Counted from the first letter of the stretch, positions 8,403-16,963 are shown. The stretch is DNA of 64,000 nucleotides from Helicobacter sp. 12S02232-10 (GCF_002272895.1 NZ_MLAQ01000008.1:1-64000); one strand, 5' to 3'. The notes: generated from the letters alone by a model not told the origin. Translations and numbers: made by a program.

Positions 8403-8604
8403 TTACTGTATTTTTGATAATGAATCAGATGCTTCAGCCCAAAAAATAAAGCTGATGTCTGATTGTATCATTGTAAATCATCAAAATATCTCCATCTTTT
8501 ATGCCAAACAAGTATGGGGAGGGGAAACATATAAAAACATTCTTTGGATGAGTAAGTTAGTATTTCTAAAAATAAAAATTATTAAAATATTTAAGGAGAT
8601 ATAA
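8392..8604 (+). pseudogene. Possible decayed glycosyltransferase (GT11-like) remnant
   Basis: Between the ligase and the next glycosyltransferase, a 70-codon frame starts inside the ligase end. Its middle (IKLMSDCIIVNHQNIS, then WGG) resembles the C-terminal LMSxC...IIANSSFSWWG region of family-11 fucosyltransferases, but the rest of such an enzyme is absent and the key SWWG is not preserved. I read it as a gene fragment or chance resemblance. No good ribosome site precedes it. Confidence 0.3.
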
Positions 8605-8607
8605 AGG

Positions 8608-9952
8608 ATGAAAATTATTTTTGATGGGTATTGTTTTAAATATATAACACAGAATAATTCTTCTCGAAGTGGAATATTTTTTAGTGCCTATAATATTCTC
8701 ACACAGATGCTTCAATATAAAGATTTGGATATTACAATTTATGCAGATGTCAAAACTTTTTATATTTTTAAAGAGCAAATTAGACAAGAAAGAAATTTAA
8801 AGAATGTTAAGCTTCTTGAGGTGTATAGAAAATCTGTTTTATTTGTGTCTTATTTGTATTATCTGAAGTCAAAATTTATTCCTAAGGGTATATTTCAAAT
8901 CTTACTTTCGAAATTAACCACATTGATTTTATTTTTTTTAGAACAATTGGCATTATTTATGTCTGGGATTAAAAAAATAAATTTAAATCAAATAGAGATT
9001 TATTTTTCACCTAAAAATAAAGTTCCTAAAATATTTTATAAAGAAAAAAATATTACCAAGTTTATTTTATTGCACGATGTTGTTCCTTTGGTTTTACCTA
9101 AGCATCTTGTGAAGCAAGATAGGGGATTTATAGGTTTTTTAAAAGAAAAGATTACGGGGCAAAGTTGGTTTGAAGAGTTTGCAGCTTCTTTAAACCAAGA
9201 TGACTATTATTTTGCCAATTCTATTTATACAAAAAATGATTTTTTGAAATATTGTCCAAAAATTAATCCTGATAAGATTATGGTGACTTATTTGGGTACG
9301 AATGAGAATTTTTACCCCGATAAAAATACAAGAAAAAATATACTTATCCGACAAAAATACCATATTCCTCAAGATAAAAAATATATTTTCAGCCTATGTT
9401 CTTTAGAGCCTAGAAAAAATCTCTTGTTTGTTGTAGAAAATTTTATAGATTTTATTAAGAATAATCAAATTCAAGATCTTGTATTTGTTCTTGGCGGAGG
9501 GTATTGGGAAGAGTTTATCAAGGAGTTTGAAAAAAAGATTGATGGCTTGGGCGATTGGAAAGATAAGATCATTCGAGCTGGTTATGTGGATGATGAAGAT
9601 TTGGCAAATCTTTATTCACATAGTTTGTGCAGCGTGTATCTGTCTATCTATGAGGGGTTTGGCTTGCCTGCACTTGAGGCGATGAAATGTGGATCTCCAC
9701 TGATAGCTTCTAATGTCACTTCAATTCCTGAAGTTGTCGGGGGGGGGGGGGATACTCATTGATCCTAAGGATTCTTTGGCATTGCAAGATTCTTTAAAAA
9801 AGATTTATTATGATCCTGCTTTTGCCAAAGAATTATCTTTAAAAGGAATTTTACAAGCAGAAAAATTTAGTTGGAAAAAATGTGTCGATGAAATGGTAGG
9901 AAAAATGAAAGCGGTATCAGAGGAAAAAATGTTGGAGGCAAAATGTCGTTAA
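8608..9952 (+). pseudogene. Phase-variable GT-B (family 4) glycosyltransferase, currently OFF
   Basis: The gene opens with AAGGAG and ATG and encodes a GT-B enzyme: a linker SLCSLEPRKN near residue 262, then the family-4 nucleotide-sugar motif [15 protein letters not shown] with paired Glu residues near 350. A G13 tract at 9739-9751 shifts the frame and a stop follows at 9762. The true C-terminus ([19 protein letters not shown] onward) continues in another frame to 9952. Twelve G would give a 447-residue enzyme. The break falls right where the family normally reads PEVVGDAGLL-DP, so the tract replaces part of a conserved loop. The next gene starts inside its last ten bases. Confidence 0.85.
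9739..9751. repeat. G13 homopolymer tract (slippage switch)
   Basis: Thirteen consecutive G residues lie in the C-terminal third of the GT-B glycosyltransferase gene. With 13 G the protein is truncated; 12 G restores the frame. Confidence 0.95.
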
Positions 9953-10836
9953 AGGTTATACATCGGATATTTTTTGGCTTTAAGGGAGAAAAAGATATTT
10001 ATTTGGAATATTTTCAAAATTGGCAAGAAAAGCTTGTTGGTTATGAATTCAAGCATTGGAATGCTACCAATCTTCCTCTTGATCTCAACCCATATGTAAG
10101 GGCAATGGTAGAGCTTGAAGATGGAGTGTTTTTAAGCGATTATTTCAGATGGTGGGTTTTGAGGGAATATGGAGGGATTTATTTGGATGGGGATATAGAG
10201 ATCATTGATGGATACAAGCTTGATGTTCTTATTGATGAGTTTGAGGCATCTGATGAATATGATGCGATTATCGGGACAGAGTTGAATGATAGGGGTGGCT
10301 ATACAAGCCATTCAATGGCATCTAAACCCCATTCGGCTCTGAGTGAGTTTATGTGTGAGCTTTATGAGAATCTGGGAAAACTCTATTTGGCACGCAAAGA
10401 ATTGCTTATTGGACCTAAAATCACAGCATTGTATTTCTTAGACAAGGGAAGTTTTGCCAATTCAAAAGGGTATATTTTTGGTTTTAAAGAGCCGATTGTA
10501 AGCAATAGGGTAAAAATCTATCCCAAAGATTATTTTTCTCCTATTTCTTATGGCAGGACCCCAGTTTTGGAAGATCTTACCCATAGATCAGTTTTGGCTC
10601 ATCATTATGGAAATTCTTGGTGGGAAAAAGATTCTTATTTTTTTGTTCAAAAACAAGCAATGAAAAAACGCCGCAAAATGATCAAAGACTATTTGCAAGA
10701 GCAAAAAAGCTTGAAATTCAGATTTAAACGAACTTTAAAATTTATTTTCATCAAACTATTTTTTCCGATAGGTTCCAAACGCAGGTTGTGGGCTAAGAAT
10801 ATGGCTCAAAAAATCATACATATAGGAATAAAATGA
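9943..10836 (+). CDS. Family-32-type (DXD) sugar transferase
   Basis: The 297-residue protein has the Gly_transf_sug/GT32 arrangement: an N-terminal IHRIFFG strand, the SDYFRWWVLREYGGIYLDGD block near residues 65-84 with the metal-binding DxD (Asp82, Asp84), and a later HHYGNSWW segment. Such enzymes add a hexose to surface glycans from a nucleotide-sugar donor at the cytoplasmic membrane. The acceptor is unknown. The ATG lies inside the last codons of the phase-variable GT-B gene (10-nt overlap), and its own stop overlaps the following glycosyltransferase start by four bases. Confidence 0.85.
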   Translation: MSLKVIHRIFFGFKGEKDIYLEYFQNWQEKLVGYEFKHWNATNLPLDLNPYVRAMVELEDGVFLSDYFRWWVLREYGGIYLDGDIEIIDGYKLDVLIDEFEASDEYDAIIGTELNDRGGYTSHSMASKPHSALSEFMCELYENLGKLYLARKELLIGPKITALYFLDKGSFANSKGYIFGFKEPIVSNRVKIYPKDYFSPISYGRTPVLEDLTHRSVLAHHYGNSWWEKDSYFFVQKQAMKKRRKMIKDYLQEQKSLKFRFKRTLKFIFIKLFFPIGSKRRLWAKNMAQKIIHIGIK

Positions 10837-11834
10837 TTGATTTAAGCGTGATTGTTCCAATTTATAACGTACAAAATTATCTGAGGCAATGTTTGGATTC
10901 TTTGATTAAGCAGAAACTTCAAAATATGCAGATTCTTTGTATTAATGATGGCTCTACTGATGGGTCTTTAGATATTATTTCAGAATATGCCAAAATTGAT
11001 TGCAGAATTGAGCTTATCAATAAGGCAAATTCTGGTTATGGGCATAGCTGTAATGTTGGGATAAAGAAAGCTTTGGGGCAGTATATAGCGATTTTAGAAC
11101 CCGATGACTTTATTGATCCAGGTATGTATGAAGCGCTTCTTAAAGTGGCTGGAGAAAATGATTCAGATATTGTTAAATGTGCGTATTATGATTATTTTGA
11201 TTCTATGGGTTCTAAGGCAAGCCATTTTAAGATGGCGCGATGGAATCAAGCTATCAAGCCTCCCAAGAAAGTTTTTGAGATAAAAGATTGTCCTTTATTT
11301 TTATTCCATCATCCTAGCATCTGGGCAGGAATTTATAAAAGAGAATTTTTGCTCAATCATCAGATTGAATTTGTTGAAGCAAAGGGAGCTTCTTGGGTGG
11401 ATAATCCTTTTTCTGTTCAAACATTATGTATGGCAAAAAAAATTTCTTATATTGAAAAAGCTTATTATTTTTATCGTCAGAGCAATCCAAATGCTTCGAG
11501 CAATTTGAAAGATTTTAAAATTCCACTGGAAAGAATGCACGATATAAATGCATTTTTGAATACTCATAAAGAATCTCGGGCTGAAATTTTGACTCCAATT
11601 TTGAAAAAATATATCCGTTATTTGCTGCTTAGCATTTATGTGGGCAAAAATCAAAGAATTCCAATTGATACAATCAAATTTGAGGTTCATAGTTTGATCA
11701 ACCAAATCATCAAAGATTTTAAGATGTCTCAAATGCTTAAAATTCAATTTTTATTATTGAGATTTGTTCCTATTGATATAATTTATTATCCATATGCTTT
11801 GCTCAAATGGGCAAAATATAAGTTTTTAGTATGA
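10833..11834 (+). CDS. Family-2 glycosyltransferase
   Basis: The 333-residue protein starts with the GT-A signature (LSVIVPIYNV, then INDGSTDGS) and has the sugar-nucleotide metal site EPDDF at residues 89-93. The C-terminal third is rich in aromatic and basic residues, typical of membrane-associated LPS glycosyltransferases. It is intact and has no long homopolymer run, unlike two of its neighbours. ATGA overlap with the GT32-type gene shows it is the last member of the glycan operon; 40 nt then separate it from a methyltransferase gene. Confidence 0.88.
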   Translation: MIDLSVIVPIYNVQNYLRQCLDSLIKQKLQNMQILCINDGSTDGSLDIISEYAKIDCRIELINKANSGYGHSCNVGIKKALGQYIAILEPDDFIDPGMYEALLKVAGENDSDIVKCAYYDYFDSMGSKASHFKMARWNQAIKPPKKVFEIKDCPLFLFHHPSIWAGIYKREFLLNHQIEFVEAKGASWVDNPFSVQTLCMAKKISYIEKAYYFYRQSNPNASSNLKDFKIPLERMHDINAFLNTHKESRAEILTPILKKYIRYLLLSIYVGKNQRIPIDTIKFEVHSLINQIIKDFKMSQMLKIQFLLLRFVPIDIIYYPYALLKWAKYKFLV

Positions 11835-11874
11835 TTTATAATTTGATGAACGAAGAAAATAATTTCTTGAGGTA

Positions 11875-12477
11875 ATGCAAAATTTAACCCGATTAGGATA
11901 TGATTTTGTAAAACATTTTGGAAAAGGGATGAAAGAAGATGCATTTAAGTGGGATAAAAGGCATTCCCAAGACTTGATGCCTGAAACTCCCAGTGATTTT
12001 TTAGTAAAGTTTGCTGGTATTTTGCCTAAAGGAAAGGTTTTAGACATTGCTTGCGGGAATGGAAGAAATGCAAAATTTTTAGCTCAAAATGGCTTTATAT
12101 GCGAGTGTATCGATATTTCTCAGGTTGCACTCAAAAGACTTTTGGGCTTAGAAAGGATTATCCCCATCTGTTCAGATTTGGATACTTATGAAATCAAGCC
12201 CGATGCCTATACAGTCATTTTGGATTTTTATTTTTTGGATAGAAGGCTTTTTAAGGGTATCAAAAAAGGTTTGAAGTTTGGAGGGGTTTTCTTGATGGAG
12301 ACATTTGTTGCCGACAAGAACTTTCCTACAGACATTTGCACGGATAAAATTTTACAGCCTGCAGAGCTGGAAAAAGAGTTCTGTGATTTTGAAATTTTTT
12401 TTAAACAAGAGTGCATTGTTTATCGCCTTGATCGGGAAATAAAAACGATTGCTTTTGGGGCGAGAAAAATCAAATGA
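11875..12477 (+). CDS. Class I SAM-dependent methyltransferase (TehB-like)
   Basis: The 200-residue protein has the SAM-binding motif I VLDIACGNGRNA near residues 55-66, followed by an acidic residue (ECIDIS) at the end of strand two. WDKRH near residue 26 and PSDFLV are as in small TehB-type methyltransferases. The substrate is unknown. The start used here has only GAGG very close to it; the in-frame ATG at 11929, after GGAAAAGGG, is a reasonable alternative and would begin MKEDAFKWD, closer to homologues. The stop overlaps the MATE gene start. Confidence 0.75.
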   Translation: MQNLTRLGYDFVKHFGKGMKEDAFKWDKRHSQDLMPETPSDFLVKFAGILPKGKVLDIACGNGRNAKFLAQNGFICECIDISQVALKRLLGLERIIPICSDLDTYEIKPDAYTVILDFYFLDRRLFKGIKKGLKFGGVFLMETFVADKNFPTDICTDKILQPAELEKEFCDFEIFFKQECIVYRLDREIKTIAFGARKIK

Positions 12478-13808
12478 ATGAATTGACATTTTTTCAAAAA
12501 CTCAAAAAAATTCTTAATATTGCTCTTCCATCAGGAGCGAATTCATTTCTAGATATTTTTGTCATCGCTATTTCAATGTTCTTTATGGGAAAGCTTTCTG
12601 ATAAGCACATCGTCGCAGTCGGCGTATCAATGAATTTTTTTATGCTGTTTTATACGATTAATGCTATTTTTTATATAGGAACCAATGCACAAATTTCGAG
12701 ATTTTTTGGAGCCAAAGATAGAGAAAATTCAAATCTTGTATTTTCAACGATTTTAATCGGGACATTTTTTGCTTGTATCCCTGTTTTGATCATCGCTTTT
12801 TTAGGTTATGGTTATTTTTTGGATTGGATTGAACTAAGCAAAGACGCTAGAGATCTTTCAGAAATTTATTTAAGAGTGGTGATTTATTCTTTGCCAGCAA
12901 TGTTTTTAAAAAATATCATCATTTCTGGACTTGCAGCTATCGGGGATACCTTAACTCCTTTTATGATAAGGATTTTTACGACAATTTTTTGCATCGCTTT
13001 GAATTACGCTCTTATATTTGGAACATTTGGCTTTCCTCGATTGGAGATATTGGGCGCGGCATATTCAAATATTATTGTGGCTTATTTGGAGCTTTTTATT
13101 TTGTTGGTCTTGATGCTTTCAAAAAATAGGTATTTAAGTTTTCACTTGAGATTCCATTATCTGTTTTTTCAGAATGCCTTAAAAATAGGGATTCCTGCTG
13201 GACTTGAAAGGCTTTTGACATTATTTTCTTTGGTATTGACGACAAAGTTTTTGTCTGAATATGGGGATAATGTTTTGGCAGGTTCGCAAATTGGGACGCG
13301 AATAGAAGCTTTTTCTTTTATGCCTGGTTTTGGTTTTATGATTGCAGCGATGGCTTTGATGGGGCAGAATCTTGGTGCAAATCGTGTGGATTTAGCAGGG
13401 GATTTTGTGAAAACGATTTTAAAGATTTCTTCTGTATTTATGGGAATTTTGGGTTTGATAATGGCTATATTTTCAGTGGAATTTTCATCCATTTTTACTT
13501 CTAAAGAGGAAACTCTTTATGTTTCTCATTTTTATCTTTTGGCAGTTGGATTATCTCAAGTGCCTTTGATTTGGGTTTTTGTTCTTGATGGAGCGCTCAG
13601 AGGGGCGGGAATTACAAAGATTTCTTTATGGATTAATGCAATAAGCATTTGGGTATTTAGAATTTTTCCGATGTGGGTGTTCATTCATTTTGGCTTTGGG
13701 GTGGAGTGGATTTTTTTAATGATTTTTATAGAAACCTATATCCGAGCTTTCATATTTTGGCTTGTATTTAGAACTGGTGTATGGAAGCGTCCGGGAAAAA
13801 CTATTTAG
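12474..13808 (+). CDS. MATE family efflux transporter
   Basis: The 444-residue inner-membrane protein has about twelve hydrophobic segments in two homologous halves, each with the MatE features (an N-terminal IALPSGANSFLD-like start and GIPAGLERL at the beginning of the second half). MATE proteins export cationic compounds in exchange for Na+ or H+. It overlaps the methyltransferase gene by four bases and converges with the small exported protein at 13801, with an 8-nt overlap. The substrate cannot be told. Confidence 0.88.
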   Translation: MNELTFFQKLKKILNIALPSGANSFLDIFVIAISMFFMGKLSDKHIVAVGVSMNFFMLFYTINAIFYIGTNAQISRFFGAKDRENSNLVFSTILIGTFFACIPVLIIAFLGYGYFLDWIELSKDARDLSEIYLRVVIYSLPAMFLKNIIISGLAAIGDTLTPFMIRIFTTIFCIALNYALIFGTFGFPRLEILGAAYSNIIVAYLELFILLVLMLSKNRYLSFHLRFHYLFFQNALKIGIPAGLERLLTLFSLVLTTKFLSEYGDNVLAGSQIGTRIEAFSFMPGFGFMIAAMALMGQNLGANRVDLAGDFVKTILKISSVFMGILGLIMAIFSVEFSSIFTSKEETLYVSHFYLLAVGLSQVPLIWVFVLDGALRGAGITKISLWINAISIWVFRIFPMWVFIHFGFGVEWIFLMIFIETYIRAFIFWLVFRTGVWKRPGKTI

Positions 13809-14049
13809 ATTCTCGTTTTTCTTTGCATTGTTTGGGAAGAAGTTTCTGGTGCAGAGAGCTTTTTTCCATTACTTGATGGATTGATGAGGGAATGATTTGA
13901 TTGCGCTCATCTAAAAAAACTCTGTATAAATATCCGTCAATGCATTGATCCAAATGCTGTGGAAAATAAGGAGTTTTGGGCGGGATTTGGTTGGCAGCTG
14001 TTAAGAAAGATACCACAATCAGAGGCGATAGAAGTAAAAAATTTTTCAT
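13801..14049 (-). CDS. Small exported protein, function unknown
   Basis: The predicted 82-residue protein starts at the ATG at 14049 with AAGGG upstream; a longer reading from 14079 would bury the signal peptide. Residues 1-19 form a signal sequence (MKNFLLLSPLIVVSFLTAA). The mature part has two Cys residues (about 40 and 76) that could form a disulfide, and ends with a very basic/acidic tail. I do not recognise the family. It converges with and slightly overlaps the MATE gene. Confidence 0.6.
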   Translation of the reverse strand: MKNFLLLSPLIVVSFLTAANQIPPKTPYFPQHLDQCIDGYLYRVFLDERNQIIPSSIHQVMEKSSLHQKLLPKQCKEKRESK

Positions 14050-14224
14050 ATGGCAACCCTTTGTTTTTGATCTTGTCATTTTCTCTAAAAATATTAAACC
14101 AAGCTATATGGCAATAGTTTTGACAAATATTTTTATTGAACAATTAATATAATAAATAATTTAATTAAAGTATTAATGATAATATAATATAGTTTAAAAA
14201 TAAGTACATAAATAGGAGATCCTT

Positions 14225-15052
14225 ATGCCAAAAATTATTTTTATCACTCTGTTGTTTTTGACAGGACTCTATGCAGATGCTTTTAATGCCAGTATTGCCC
14301 GAAATAAAAGCGGATTTTTTATCGGCGGACAAATCGGACTGGTTTCTGCATCTCAAGAATCTTGGGGTTCAAAAGAAATTAGAGAAACTGTTTATGATCC
14401 TGGTATCAGCAATTTGAAATGTGAAAAACTACCCAATGGTATGACAAGTTGCACAGGTCACAACGTACTTATCAGTCCTAGTACCTCTGTGACCGATACG
14501 TTTGAATTTTTCAGAAGAGATTTTAAAGAAATAACGATAGGATATGGTGGGAGAGTGGGTTATAATCTTTTTCTTACACCAAGAAACGGATTGCGTTTTA
14601 TAGGTGCTTTGAATTTCTCAAATTTAAATATGAGCAAAGATAAGTATAATGTTTTTGAGGGACGAAAAAACAACTCTTTTTATGTTGCCTCTATTGGTGT
14701 AGATTATCTTTTTGATTTTACTAAAGGCAAATCCCCTTTTGGGATTTTTATAGGGTTGGGGTATGATTATAATTTTGGACCTATGTTTGAGGATTTGAAG
14801 AGAAATGCACAAAAGAAATCAGACATCAAGAATTCAGGTGTTTATGTAAATTTTGGTATTTCTCAAACAATTTCAAGGCGTTTGCGCATTGAATTGGGAT
14901 ATAAGGCTTTATCTTATGACTATTTTAAGGGTCGTTATGAAAAAAATTATAATGAAATTATCGATGTGAATCATAAAAAAGAAATCCACGAACCTAGCAC
15001 TGAAACAATTTCTGCAAATTCATTTTATATGGCTGTGGATATACTTTTTTGA
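14225..15052 (+). CDS. Outer-membrane beta-barrel protein (Helicobacter OMP-like)
   Basis: The 275-residue protein has a cleavable signal (to about Ala18), then alternating hydrophobic strands, including GFFIGGQIGL at the mature N-terminus, and ends in a terminal Phe (MAVDILF), the outer-membrane assembly signature. Pairs of Cys near residues 66 and 76 (CEKLPNGMTSC) may form a surface loop disulfide. It resembles the small OMP families of Helicobacter, but I cannot name the subfamily. A TATAAT at 14183-14188 and AGGAG before the ATG mark its own transcription unit; the surrounding DNA is extremely AT-rich. Confidence 0.75.
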   Translation: MPKIIFITLLFLTGLYADAFNASIARNKSGFFIGGQIGLVSASQESWGSKEIRETVYDPGISNLKCEKLPNGMTSCTGHNVLISPSTSVTDTFEFFRRDFKEITIGYGGRVGYNLFLTPRNGLRFIGALNFSNLNMSKDKYNVFEGRKNNSFYVASIGVDYLFDFTKGKSPFGIFIGLGYDYNFGPMFEDLKRNAQKKSDIKNSGVYVNFGISQTISRRLRIELGYKALSYDYFKGRYEKNYNEIIDVNHKKEIHEPSTETISANSFYMAVDILF

Positions 15053-15073
15053 GAAAATTTTGAGTAGTATTTC

Positions 15074-15092
15074 AGGGAGTATTACACTCCCT
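15074..15092. terminator. Hairpin between convergent genes
   Basis: AGGGAGT at 15074-15080 pairs perfectly with ACTCCCT at 15086-15092 around a five-base loop. It lies between the convergent outer-membrane-protein and ferritin genes. No long T-run follows on either strand, so its strength as a terminator is uncertain. Confidence 0.5.
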
Positions 15093-15102
15093 AAAAGAAG
15101 AT

Positions 15103-15606
15103 TTATGATTTTCTTGAGAGGGCAATATTTTTAATGTATTGATCAGCAAGATATAATCCGTTTCCGTTATCTCCTATCAATCTGACTTTATCAACGATGC
15201 CTCTAAATAAAGCTTCTTCTTCGTGTTGCTCATTGACATACCATTGCAAAAAATTAAAAGTCGGATAATCTTTTTGTTCAAGCATATGATCAACTAACTC
15301 ATTGATAGAAAGAGTAATCTTTTTTTCGTGTTCATAAGTTTTTTCAAATACATCTAGCAATCCTTTGAAATTACTTTCAGGCGCATCAATTTTTGCCAAC
15401 TCAACATGAGAATCAGTCTCATTTAAGTAAGTAATGATTCTTTTTGCGTGATCGCGTTCTTCTTCAGCATGATCAAACAAAAATAATCCTGCTCCATCAA
15501 AGCTATTTTCATAGCACCAAGAACTCATACTTAAATATAAATTTGATGAGAACATTTCTTTTTCAACTTGAGAATTCAATAACTTTACGATTTCTTTTGA
15601 TAACAT
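15103..15606 (-). CDS. pfr: Non-haem ferritin
   Basis: Starting at the ATG preceded by AAGGAG (15606) gives 167 residues, the same length as H. pylori Pfr; a longer reading is not needed. Ferroxidase ligands are in place: Glu17, Glu50 and His53 (DHAEEERDH), a further Glu in YEHEK, and the NEQHEEE helix. The C-terminus LADQYIKNIALSRKS is typical. It forms a 24-subunit shell that oxidises Fe(II) and stores iron in the cytoplasm, which protects against iron and oxidative stress. It is transcribed alone; in H. pylori the gene is under Fur control, and the promoter here has repeats that could serve that role. Confidence 0.97.
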   Translation of the reverse strand: MLSKEIVKLLNSQVEKEMFSSNLYLSMSSWCYENSFDGAGLFLFDHAEEERDHAKRIITYLNETDSHVELAKIDAPESNFKGLLDVFEKTYEHEKKITLSINELVDHMLEQKDYPTFNFLQWYVNEQHEEEALFRGIVDKVRLIGDNGNGLYLADQYIKNIALSRKS

Positions 15607-15630
15607 AAAAAACTCCTTATATTTTTTTTG

Positions 15631-15649
15631 TATCATAATTATATCATAA
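15631..15649 (-). promoter_or_regulatory. pfr promoter with an 11-bp-spaced direct repeat
   Basis: TATAAT on the minus strand (15643-15638) is a good -10 box about 30 bases before the pfr ATG. The same stretch holds two copies of TATCATAA (plus strand 15631-15638 and 15642-15649) exactly 11 bp apart, on one face of the helix. This could be an operator, for instance for Fur acting without iron; that is inference. Confidence 0.5.
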
Positions 15650-15690
15650 ATGAGAATAGAAAAGTAAATATCAAGAAAAAATTTACTATC

Positions 15691-15846
15691 TTACTCTGCA
15701 ATTCCTATACATTTTTGATGGCATTCATTTGCTTTGCAAAACGTTTCGCATTTGATGGCGGTAATATTTTTTTTGATTTGAAGTTTTTTTTGAGCACAAC
15801 CATAAAATACCAATGCAAGCGCTAAGGTGCTGAGTATGATTTTCAT
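15691..15846 (-). CDS. Cys-rich 51-residue lipoprotein
   Basis: This small gene begins with ATGA overlap at the end of the larger lipoprotein gene, so the two are probably translated together. Residues 1-16 are a signal sequence ending in a lipobox (LVFYGC, modified Cys17). The short mature part is basic and contains four further Cys residues arranged C-x3-C-x4-C-x3-C, in KCETFCKANECHQKCIG. This spacing suggests two disulfides or a metal site. I do not recognise the family. The gene is easily missed because of its size. Confidence 0.7.
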   Translation of the reverse strand: MKIILSTLALALVFYGCAQKKLQIKKNITAIKCETFCKANECHQKCIGIAE

Positions 15847-16379
15847 TTTACACCCGTATCAAAACTATTGAGCATAGAGTGATAAGCAGCTTGAAAAGCC
15901 TCGTTTGTGGATTGGTTTTTATCTTCTTGTGTAATGGAGGCGTCTTGTCCAATGCTTAAAATTTTTTTACCATTGATTCGGATAGAGTTTTTGCCCTTGA
16001 AGTTTTTTGTAGTTGTTTTATTTTTCAAAGATAAAGTAACTTCTGAACTAAGGATATTCTTAACTTCGGAACTAGCGATTTTTTCATCTGAAGAGCTTTG
16101 AAGAGAGGTTTTGTAATTGATTTTTACCAAATAAGTATTTGAGCTGGGTTCTTTTGCTATAACCAAGCAATTATCCTTTAAATTTTTTTCAAGCAATGCT
16201 TTGATGAATTCAGGGGTAATATTAAGATCATTTTTTTCGTGTGTGATAGACTCGACATAAATTTCTGCAAGGGGAGTAGAACACTCTTTTGTCGGGAATG
16301 AGGTACTAATATTTTGAGGTTGTGCGCATCCATAAATAAAGATTAGAGAAATTGCGCTTGCGAGGAGAAAATGTTTCAT
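15843..16379 (-). CDS. Lipoprotein of unknown function
   Basis: The start at 16379 (AAGGA upstream) places a signal peptide at the N-terminus with lipobox IYGC, giving Cys18 as the lipidated residue. The 178-residue protein has a mature domain with alternating strands and Ser/Lys-rich linkers; no enzyme motif is visible. One additional Cys pair (CSTP and DNCLV) may form a disulfide. It is first of a two-gene unit with the Cys-rich small lipoprotein, and shares a compact divergent promoter region with luxS. Confidence 0.7.
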   Translation of the reverse strand: MKHFLLASAISLIFIYGCAQPQNISTSFPTKECSTPLAEIYVESITHEKNDLNITPEFIKALLEKNLKDNCLVIAKEPSSNTYLVKINYKTSLQSSSDEKIASSEVKNILSSEVTLSLKNKTTTKNFKGKNSIRINGKKILSIGQDASITQEDKNQSTNEAFQAAYHSMLNSFDTGVK

Positions 16380-16403
16380 ATTTTTCCTTATTTGAGTTTT
16401 TTT

Positions 16404-16427
16404 ATTATATCCCAACTTGGGTATAAT
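16404..16427. promoter_or_regulatory. Back-to-back promoters of luxS and the lipoprotein pair
   Basis: Two TATAAT boxes face apart: 16422-16427 on the plus strand for luxS, and 16409-16404 on the minus strand for the lipoprotein. They flank the near-palindrome CCCAACTTGGG at 16411-16421. Both lie at suitable distances from their genes. RNA polymerase on one would cover the other, so the two promoters may be mutually exclusive; this is inference. Confidence 0.6.
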
Positions 16428-16465
16428 AAGCAATCATTACAACATTGAAAATTTAAGGAGTCTAT

Positions 16466-16963
16466 ATGCCTTTATTAGATAGTTTTAAAGTTGATCATAC
16501 CATTATGCCTGCACCGGCAGTGAGGCTTGCTAAAAGTATGGAAACCCCAAAAGGAGATCATATATCTGTTTTTGATTTGAGATTTTGCAGACCCAATCAA
16601 GAAATTTTAAGCGAAAAGGGCATTCACACTTTGGAGCATTTATTCGCAGGATTTATGCGAGAACATCTGAATAATTCTAGAGTTGAGATCATTGATATTT
16701 CTCCGATGGGTTGCCGAACAGGATTTTATATGAGTTTAATCGGAATACCTGATCCTTGTGATGTGAGGGATGCTTGGGAAGCAAGTATGCGAGATGTTTT
16801 GAGAGTGAAGGATGAAAAAGATATTCCTGAACTCAATATTTACCAATGTGGGACAGCAAAAATGCATTCTTTGAAAGAGGCTCAAGATATCGCCCGCAAT
16901 ATTTTAGATAAAGGTGTGGGTGTGATGAATACCCAAGATTTGCTTTTAAAAGATTTTAAATAA
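16466..16963 (+). CDS. luxS: S-ribosylhomocysteine lyase
   Basis: The 165-residue metalloenzyme splits S-ribosylhomocysteine into homocysteine and DPD, the autoinducer-2 precursor. Metal ligands are His54 and His58 (HTLEH) and Cys128 in YQCGTA; Cys83 in MGCRTGFY is the catalytic residue. The AAGGAG ribosome site is well placed. It is single, with an 18-to-30-base leader from the TATAAT at 16422. Methionine-cycle relevance: a methionine importer lies a few kilobases away, but no cys/met biosynthesis genes adjoin it as they do in H. pylori. Confidence 0.97.
   Translation: MPLLDSFKVDHTIMPAPAVRLAKSMETPKGDHISVFDLRFCRPNQEILSEKGIHTLEHLFAGFMREHLNNSRVEIIDISPMGCRTGFYMSLIGIPDPCDVRDAWEASMRDVLRVKDEKDIPELNIYQCGTAKMHSLKEAQDIARNILDKGVGVMNTQDLLLKDFK

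Noticed and set aside
13169-13492. A 107-codon antisense frame inside the MATE gene
   Set aside because: It is a shadow of the real gene: low-complexity translation, no ribosome site, and the forward protein has a clear family.
14165-14190. A Fur-box-like AT-rich stretch before the outer-membrane-protein gene
   Set aside because: The whole region is A/T only, so chance matches to AT-rich boxes are expected; no symmetry beyond composition.
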